From the NCBI RefSeq assembly GCF_000721235.1, contig NZ_JOFH01000073.1:1-11810 (forward strand): a stretch of 11,810 nucleotides of DNA, read 5' to 3'. A program made the translations under genes and the position numbers. Shown here piece by piece: positions 7,230 through 11,810 of this stretch. The first letter of the stretch is position 1. Each line of letters begins with the position of its first letter. The DNA is from Streptomyces olivaceus (GTDB lineage Bacteria; Actinomycetota; Actinomycetes; Streptomycetales; Streptomycetaceae). Under the pieces are notes generated by a model. That model was not told where the DNA came from. It saw only the letters and a list, made by a program, of their open reading frames with translations, and searched no databases.

Positions 7230-8383
7230 GGGCGTTCCTTGAGGGAGTCGACGTGCTCGACGGCTGCGCGTGCTTCGGCGTCGTCGACATGGCGGTAGCG
7301 CTCCATCGACAGTGGTGAGGCGTGGCCCAGCAGCCGCTGCACCACATCCCGGTCGACTCCGTCGCGCAGCCATCGGGTCGCCGCCGAGTGGCGCAGCATG
7401 TGCGGGCGGCACGCATGCCCCGCGGTACGGGCCAGGCGGTCGAACATTTCCTTGGTGTTCGGGTACGACATGGCGCCGCCCAGCGGCGGGCGGAACAGGT
7501 TCACGAAGACCATCTCCGACTCTGCGGCCTGGTCCACCCGGTCCCGCTCGTACTGGTAGTCCGTGTACAGCGCGACCAGGTCGGCGGTGACCGGCACCAT
7601 GCGGGAGAAACGGGACTTCGCCAAGGCCCGGTTGGGGTTGTCGGTGCGGCGGCGGACATGCACGTGCGGGCCCTCGACCCCACAGCCCACCGCGCGCGAG
7701 GAGGCCAGCAGATGCATATCACCACGGTGCAGACCGAGCGCCTCGCCGATCCGCAGCCCCGCACAGGCCAGCAGCGCCACCAGGAAACGGTCCCGCGCTC
7801 TCGGGGCGATGGCGATCATGTGGCGGATCTGCTCGTCGCTGAGGTCCTCGTAGCCCGGTTCGGCGATCCTGAAGCGGAACGAGGCCGCCTGCACCTCGCG
7901 CCGCTGGCCGAACTCGCCCGTGTCGTAGCCGGGTGGAGTGAAACGCAGCAGCTTCGGCTCCGACAGCAGCCCGGTCGTGGAGGCCGGCACCCAGCCGTGC
8001 GTAGCACCGAAGCGGAGGAACTCCGCCACCGCTGTCATCACCGCGTTCGCCGTCGCCCGAGAACGAAACCGAACCGGCCCCGGCCGGGCCTCACCGCGGC
8101 GGGACAGCAAAGGCGCCTCGACGAGCCACTGCTGCAGTCCGGCAAGCCCGAGGAAGCCCGGCGTCATCCAGTTCAGGCGCCGCATCAGGCAGTAGTTCAA
8201 ATAGAGGGCGACTCTTCCGGCGTAGACCCGCTCAGTATTCGGCGAGCAGTCCCGGGCCCGCAGCGAAGCAAGATAGGCCACCGCCTCGGTCTGCAGACCG
8301 TAAGTCCGGGAATCGACCACCACCCACCGGGTCACGCCCGTTACCGGAGAGACAGCCCGCTCACCTACGTAGATCCGTTCCAC
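7226..8383 (-). CDS. tnpA: TnpA-like tyrosine recombinase
   Basis: A 385-aa site-specific recombinase from GTG 8383, the only start codon in the frame after an upstream in-frame stop at 8426-8428. No convincing ribosome site precedes it (the nearest purine run, GGGGGAG, is about 19 bases away), so it may be leaderless or weakly translated. Residues about 32-130 form the N-terminal SAM-like DNA-binding domain (YLASLRARDCSPNTERVYAG). The catalytic domain has the full set: R211 (GLRIGEALGL), K256 (LAKSRFSRMVPV), H328 and R331 (RPHMLRH), H354 (LLGHASP) and nucleophile Y363 (MERYRHV). It is the first gene of the three-gene operon and abuts the putative element end, as tnpA does in Tn554. Similar in size to Tn554 TnpA (361 aa). 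Confidence 0.88.
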   Translation of the reverse strand: MERIYVGERAVSPVTGVTRWVVVDSRTYGLQTEAVAYLASLRARDCSPNTERVYAGRVALYLNYCLMRRLNWMTPGFLGLAGLQQWLVEAPLLSRRGEARPGPVRFRSRATANAVMTAVAEFLRFGATHGWVPASTTGLLSEPKLLRFTPPGYDTGEFGQRREVQAASFRFRIAEPGYEDLSDEQIRHMIAIAPRARDRFLVALLACAGLRIGEALGLHRGDMHLLASSRAVGCGVEGPHVHVRRRTDNPNRALAKSRFSRMVPVTADLVALYTDYQYERDRVDQAAESEMVFVNLFRPPLGGAMSYPNTKEMFDRLARTAGHACRPHMLRHSAATRWLRDGVDRDVVQRLLGHASPLSMERYRHVDDAEARAAVEHVDSLKERP

Positions 8384-8491
8384 GTGCCGAACGTAACCAC
8401 CACTCCCCCAACTCCACCCTGGAGTTCACCCGACACCATCCCCGCAGGTGACAACCCAAACAAACATCCCTCACACCCGAACCACCCCTAG
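8384..8491 (-). promoter_or_regulatory. Putative transposon end and tnpA promoter region
   Basis: About 108 bases between the tnpA start and the first helicase-like codons. It contains a perfect palindrome (8410-8426), two direct copies of CACCCGA (8427-8433 and 8474-8480, 47 bases apart) and C/A-rich plus-strand runs, unlike the flanking coding DNA. Tn554-type elements keep recombinase binding sites at such an end. Helicase-like coding starts at about AAGGGC (8495); the exact junction probably lies within 8489-8495, around the bases GATAAA. No clear -10/-35 can be named. Confidence 0.5.
8410..8426. repeat. Perfect inverted repeat AACTCCA-CCC-TGGAGTT
   Basis: 7-bp perfect arms with a 3-base centre, 27-43 bases upstream of the tnpA start and about 65 bases inside the presumed element end. 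It is placed to be either a recombinase core/arm site or an autoregulatory operator for the transposition operon. Confidence 0.5.
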
Positions 8492-9694
8492 ATAAAGGGC
8501 CTGCGCTCGCATGATGAGCGTCTGGTGGAGCAGCTCGCTTCCCGTGCGCTCACCAGCGGCAAGCGCCAGTTCCATGTGCAGCGTGACGAGGACGGGCGGA
8601 TCATCGGCGGCGAGGACCAGGAGCAGGACGACACCGACGCCGCCGAATCGGCCCTGCTCCATTTCTCCTCTCCCCGGGATGCGGCGACCATCGCGGCTTT
8701 CCTTCGCACCCGGGTCTACCGGCCGGAGTCGCTGGTGTGGCTGGAGGGCTACCAGGCCCTGATCCGCTGGCGGGCAGAGAACCAGATCACCGGTGTGCAC
8801 GCCGTCCCGTATGACGTTGAGGTCGAGGTCGGCGTCACCAAGGACTTCCCCCTCGGGCGGTGGGTGCACCAGCAGCGCAAGGCCCTGCGGGCCGGAGAGC
8901 TGGAGGAGCGGCGCAAGACGCTGCTCGACTTGCCAGAGGCCGGGATGCTGTGGGAGCCGGGCGAGGAAGCGTGGGAGGCCAAGCTCGCCGCCCTGCGCTC
9001 GTACCGGAGGGCGACCGGGCACCTCGCGCCACGCCAGGACGCGGTGTGGGGGGAGGGCGAGGCGAGGGTGCCCATCGGGCGGCACATGGCCAACCTCCGC
9101 CGCAAGAGCGGCCTCGGGAAGGACCTGAAGCGGGCGGCGGAGCGTGCGGAGCAGCTGGCGGCGATCGATGAGGACTGGAACTGTCCGTGGCCGCTGAACT
9201 GGCAGCGGCACTACCGCGTCCTGGCCGACCTCGTCGACGCCGACGGTCGGCTTCCCTGCATCGCGCCGGGCGTCATCTTCGAGGGGGACGACATCGGCAC
9301 CTGGAGGTGGCGGCAGCAGGAACCGGGCACCTGGGCTCAGCTTCTGCCCGAGCAGCGGGAACGACTGACTGGGCTGGGCGTGCAGGGCGCGGCCCTCCCC
9401 GTGACGGCCGCCGCCCCGGCGGAGCTGCCCCCGGCGCCGGGCGACGCGGCCAAGGCCCCGAGGAAGGCGGAGGCGGCGTTCCAGCGGGGCCTGGCAGCCC
9501 TGGCGCAGTGGGTGGAGAAGGAAGGACAGCGGTCCGTCCCGCGCGGCGCGGTCGTGGAGGTCGCGGCCGACGGCGAGGCGGAGCCGGTACCGGTACGACT
9601 GGGGGTATGGCTGTCGAACGCCAAGTCGAGGCGGGCCAGGCTCACCCGGGAGCAGTTGGAGGCGCTGAGGGCGCTGGGAGTGGGCTGGGCATGA
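8492..9694 (+). pseudogene. 3' fragment of a helicase with helicase-associated (HA) repeats
   Basis: The frame opens just after an in-frame TAG (8489-8491) and reads KGLRSHDERLVEQLASRAL straight away, then SALLHFSSPRDAATIAAFL and YRPESLVWLEGYQAL, which I recognise from the region behind the ATPase domain of large Streptomyces DEAD/DEAH helicases. About four HA-type repeats follow (W..., LGRWVHQQRKAL..., W/L...GH..P.., LGVWLSNAKSRRA...), ending GVGWA-stop at 9692-9694. The helicase motifs (Walker A, DEAH, motif VI) are entirely absent, and the homology stops at the edge of the transposon, so the gene was probably cut by its insertion. A GTG at 8525 and ATGs at 8511/8514 (the latter out of this frame) could allow a short protein, but no ribosome site supports it. 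HA-repeat-only expression is possible; helicase activity is not. Confidence 0.75.
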
Positions 9695-9708
9695 TCTGGT
9701 CCGTGCGT

Positions 9709-9739
9709 GGGGAGCGCGCGGGCCCAGCGCGTTCTTCCC
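9709..9739. terminator. Imperfect hairpin between helicase fragment and convergent remnant
   Basis: CGCGC (9715-9719) pairs with GCGCG (9727-9731) over a 7-base loop, extended after a small internal bulge by GGGGA/TTCCC. It lies 15 bases past the helicase stop. It is weak but correctly placed for a terminator between converging reading frames. Confidence 0.35.
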
Positions 9740-9762
9740 TCACGGCTTGCCCGCGCTGCCGG

Positions 9763-10002
9763 CTAGCAGTTGGTGACTGAGGGCGGTAGCAGCATGTCGT
9801 AGCGCTGGAAGAGTTCCCGGAAGAAGCCTGCGCTGTTCCGGTCCAGTTCATGGCCTCCAGAGCGGTGGACGTCGTAGCCTGAAAGGCTCAGCTGCCGGTC
9901 CTCCGAGACCATCTGGGCGTAGAGCTGTGGGCTCGCTTTGCCGTCGGCTGAGTGGTGCTGTTGACGGTCGACCTCCAGGACCACGCGCACTCGGTTCCAC
10001 AC
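9763..10002 (-). pseudogene. C-terminal fragment of a nuclease-fold-like protein
   Basis: About 79 codons ending at TAG 9763-9765 read RVRVVLEVDRQQHHSADGKA, then YAQMVSEDRQLSLSGYDVHR and FFRELFQRYDMLL. This pattern (hydrophobic strand - E-x-D - xQH - YA..V.ED..L.L.GY.V.R.GG - FF..L..RY) matches the C-terminal domain of actinobacterial proteins with a restriction-endonuclease-like fold, where E-V-D and a following strand form the presumed active core. Residues usually conserved have changed (the expected DG before the QH and the Phe of 'RFGG' are R/Q and S here). There is no start codon or N-terminal domain: upstream sequence switches directly to a LacI-type fragment. Read as a decayed gene end joined to foreign sequence. 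Confidence 0.55.
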
Positions 10003-10275
10003 TGATGCCCTGGGCCTCGGCGGGGTCGGACGTCTCGGCGACGAGCGGGGCGCAGTAGCCGTACCCGAGACCGGGCACGGCGAGCGTGATCGTGTCGGTG
10101 GCGAGGGCGTTGAGCCCGCGGGCCAGGGGGGTTTGGGGCGGTAACCCAGTTCCTCGACGGCGGCACGCCCGCATCGGGCCGGTCGCGTCCGTGACCTGCC
10201 CGGTGCCGTTGACCACGTGGGAGACGGTTTGACGGAAACACCCGCGGCGGCGGCCACGTCGCGCATGCGCACCAC
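10003..10275 (-). pseudogene. LacI-family regulator, N-terminal remnant with frameshifts
   Basis: VVRMRDVAAAAGVSV (10231-10275) is the start of a LacI helix-turn-helix. A one-base loss near 10228 moves the expected continuation, HVVNGTGQVTDAT, to the next frame. It then returns to the first frame for GRAAVEELGYRPK, and shifts again for PLARGLNALATDTITLAVPG. At about 10003 the regulator stops and the nuclease-like fragment begins. So the DNA-binding domain, hinge and first strand of the sugar-binding domain remain, spread over two frames with at least three shifts. It cannot make a working regulator as sequenced. Confidence 0.7.
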
Positions 10276-11309
10276 GGGGCGGCCGCTGCCGGCGGGCGCC
10301 TGCTCACTGCGCTGGGACACCACTCGGCCCCGTTGGACGAGGCGGAATCCGACGGTGTGGTGCCGGGCGGGAGGCAGGGGCACACCCGGCCGCCCGCGCC
10401 CGGGTGAGTTCGGTGAGGAGCGACACGGCACGCCCGGCCAGTTCCTCGCGGCCGGGGCCGACCGTGGTGAGGGCGGGGGTGCTGAACGCCGCCTGGGCCA
10501 CGTTGGCGAACCCGGCCACGGCGGTGTCGTCCGGCACCACGCGCCCGACGTCGTGCAGCCCCCGCAGGGCCCCGGGGGCGAGGGCGTCGCCGAGGGCGAA
10601 GACCGCGTCGGTGTCCGGGGCCTGCCCCAGCAGGGCCCGCGCGGCGGCGGCTCCCGACGCGAAGGTGACCCTTTCGGTACGGACGACCCTCTCCGGGCGC
10701 ACCGGCGGACCGGCATCGCGCAGCCCCGCGACGTATCCCTGGCAACGCACGTCGCTCTCGGCCGGCCGGGCCTCCCCCGGGGGCCAGCGCGGCGATACCG
10801 TCGCCGGCCTCGCGCCACCAGGTGGGCGAGTACGGCGCGGGCAGCCGTGAAGGAGTCGGTGTCGAAGCAAATGCACGCGTCGGGCACCGAACGACGAGGC
10901 CGCCGCGACCAGCGCCATGGCTTCCTCTTCGGCGAGGGCGACGGGCGCCAGCAGAATACCGTCCACATGCCGCAGGTACGGATCGTCGCGGACACCGCGT
11001 TCCCGCCGCACGTCACCGTGCGTCTGCGTCATGAGTACGGACAGCCCGTGGTCCCCGGCGCCGCGCAGCACGGCGTCCGCGAGGTCGCGGACGTACGGGA
11101 CAGTGACACTGGGCAGCGTCGGCCCGATCATCCGCGAGCGTCCCGAACGCAGGCGTCGCGCCGCCGGGTTGGGCCAGGCAGCCAAGCTGGCCGGCGGCCT
11201 CCCGCACCCGTCGCCGGGTCTGCTCCCGCACGGAAACCCGGGCATGAACGACACTGGACACAGGACTCACCGACACCCCGGCGAGCGCCGCGACGTCGCG
11301 CAGGGTCAC
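10276..11309 (-). pseudogene. LacI-family regulator broken by several frameshifts
   Basis: From GTG 11309, with GAGGTGG 10 bases upstream, the minus strand reads VTLRDVAALAGVSVSPVSSV, the LacI helix-turn-helix. Near 11185 one extra base moves the match to the next frame (PNPAARRLRSGRSRMIG, then VPYVRDLADAVLRGAGDHG). Near 10889 it moves again (VPDACICFDTDSFTAARAV), near 10825 again (GDGIAALAPG), and once more for SDVRCQGYVAGLRDAG to DTDAVFALGDALAPGALRGL and ELAGRAVSLLTEL. A last shift near 10385 gives the typical end RHHTVGFRLVQRG. Joined, these make an almost complete LacI regulator (DNA-binding domain plus periplasmic-binding-protein-like sensor) with no block missing. This indicates recent decay or clustered sequencing indels in G/C runs. 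No sugar-utilisation genes are nearby to suggest a ligand. Confidence 0.75.
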
Positions 11310-11620
11310 ACGACCACACCCACCTCGGGAGACGCGGTCGCTCCGGACGACGGTCCCGCCACCACCCACCCCCCCCCGTTTCCCCAGGGCCCGCTCGGCC
11401 GCCTCCCCCTTGCCCCGGTTCCAGCCCCCCGGGGGGGGCGGTCAGGGCAGGTCGAGGGGCGCTCGGGCCGGGATGCACGCAGAAGTCGGTGCCTTCGGGG
11501 CCGGCCGGCACCCTATGGTCCGCGTGGCGGGTCCGCACGGGCGCGGAGAGCGGGGCCGTCCGTCCTCGGCGCCCGTGCCGGGCCGCCAGTGTCACGGGCT
11601 CGCCTCGCCCGACGCGGGTC

Positions 11621-11642
11621 GGTCCGGGCGGCCGCCCGGACC
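11621..11642. repeat. 22-bp perfect palindrome
   Basis: GGTCCGGGCGG (11621-11631) followed immediately by its exact reverse complement CCGCCCGGACC (11632-11642), with no spacer. It lies in non-coding DNA upstream of the lacI remnant. It could be a regulator site, a cruciform-forming sequence or a remnant; no assignment is possible from sequence. Confidence 0.45.
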
Positions 11643-11697
11643 AGCAGGCCGCCCGTGCCGGCCCCGGGTGCACCGGACGCGCTCGGTCACCCACTCC

Positions 11698-11718
11698 CCC
11701 GGTGGTGGTTCCACCGGG
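11698..11718. terminator. Short hairpin CCCGGTGG-N5-CCACCGGG
   Basis: An 8-bp perfect stem with a TGGTT loop at the right edge, without a T-run. Possibly the terminator of a gene outside the window or a short palindrome by composition. Confidence 0.25.
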
Positions 11719-11810
11719 ATGCCGGGGGCCGTCCCGGGACCAGTCAGGCGGAGGCGTCCTGGAGGGCGGGGTGGGGGGACGGAGGCTGGACCCCGAGACG
11801 GGACTGCAGC

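Larger units (their letters stand above)
4171..8494 (-). mobile_element. Transposition module of a Tn554-family transposon
   Basis: Two tyrosine recombinases and a small HTH/coiled-coil protein, in that order and with overlapping stop/start codons, are the diagnostic layout of Tn554-type transposons (tnpA-tnpB-tnpC). In Tn554, tnpA lies next to one end and cargo lies beyond tnpC. Here the tnpA side ends against a truncated helicase gene near 8489-8494, which I take as that terminus. The other terminus cannot be placed. It lies somewhere left of 4171 and perhaps outside the window, because the missing helicase half is not present in plus orientation on the left. No long terminal inverted repeats are visible, in keeping with the family. 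The extent given covers only what can be supported. Confidence 0.75.
11310..11810. other. No recognisable gene at the right edge
   Basis: About 500 bases of G/C-run-rich DNA. The open frames across it translate to Pro/Arg/Gly-rich low-complexity peptides without motifs. It includes a poly-C tract near 11367-11378 and CCCCCCGGGGGGGG near 11436-11449, both indel-prone. The supportable structures are the palindromes at 11621-11642 and 11698-11718. Confidence 0.45.

Noticed and set aside
4977..7298. Long plus-strand open frames opposite tnpB (4977-5921 and 5973-7298)
   Set aside because: Gly/Val/Ala-rich translations antisense to a gene with clear catalytic motifs; these are codon-bias shadows.
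4171..8383. Recombinase-in-trio (RIT) element
   Set aside because: RIT elements have three tyrosine recombinases; the third gene here is a HTH/coiled-coil protein without catalytic residues, so the Tn554 layout fits better.
11128..11694. 188-aa minus-strand open frame at the right edge
   Set aside because: Pro/Gly/Arg-rich translation that overlaps the LacI helix-turn-helix in a different frame; composition artefact.
11621..11718. Streptomyces linear-replicon telomere
   Set aside because: Telomeres show many closely packed palindromes with characteristic short-loop hairpins; only two palindromes are present here and coding remnants lie close by.
1..11810. CRISPR array or tandem repeat array
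   Set aside because: No regularly spaced direct repeats were seen; the only repeats are short dyads and isolated direct motifs.

Overview
The window is very GC-rich DNA with strong G/C third-position bias. Its protein repertoire (helicase with helicase-associated repeats, LacI regulators, a DUF6262-type protein) points to an actinomycete, most likely Streptomyces or a close relative. The mix of a transposon, broken genes and an isolated tRNA suggests an accessory region such as a chromosome arm, integrated element or large plasmid.

Layout from left to right. (1) Positions 2-487 hold the 3' part of an unrecognised gene. (2) A non-coding stretch follows, then a minus-strand tRNA-Arg(CCG) at 960-1033 with a well-formed terminator just past its 3' end. 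(3) A 440-base leader rich in short perfect palindromes precedes a large intact plus-strand gene (1475-4003, 842 aa) of unknown function. It has a central ParB/sulfiredoxin-like 'GNNR' signature and coiled-coil segments. (4) A strong hairpin at 4021-4052 separates it from a convergent minus-strand operon of three translationally coupled genes. These are a tyrosine recombinase (tnpA-like, 8383-7226), a large Cys-rich tyrosine recombinase (tnpB-like, 7229-4728) and a small HTH/coiled-coil protein (tnpC-like, 4731-4171). This is the transposition module of a Tn554-family transposon. (5) Immediately beyond the tnpA end, coding sequence for the C-terminal part of a DEAD/DEAH helicase with helicase-associated repeats starts abruptly (about 8492-9694) with no ATPase domain, as expected if the transposon had inserted into that gene. 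(6) Positions 9763-11309 (minus) are a gene graveyard: a nuclease-like C-terminal fragment and two LacI-family regulators broken by many frameshifts. (7) The last 440 bases contain palindromes but no recognisable gene.

How it fits together: the three recombination proteins would move the element as a unit. The missing 5' half of the helicase is not found in plus orientation anywhere to the left of tnpC. The simplest reading is that the element runs leftward past position 1, which would make the 842-aa gene, the tRNA and the first gene its cargo. The alternative is that the far end lies in the window and the helicase locus was later rearranged. Boundaries, cargo status and the function of the 842-aa protein are inference; the recombinase assignments rest on visible catalytic motifs and gene order.
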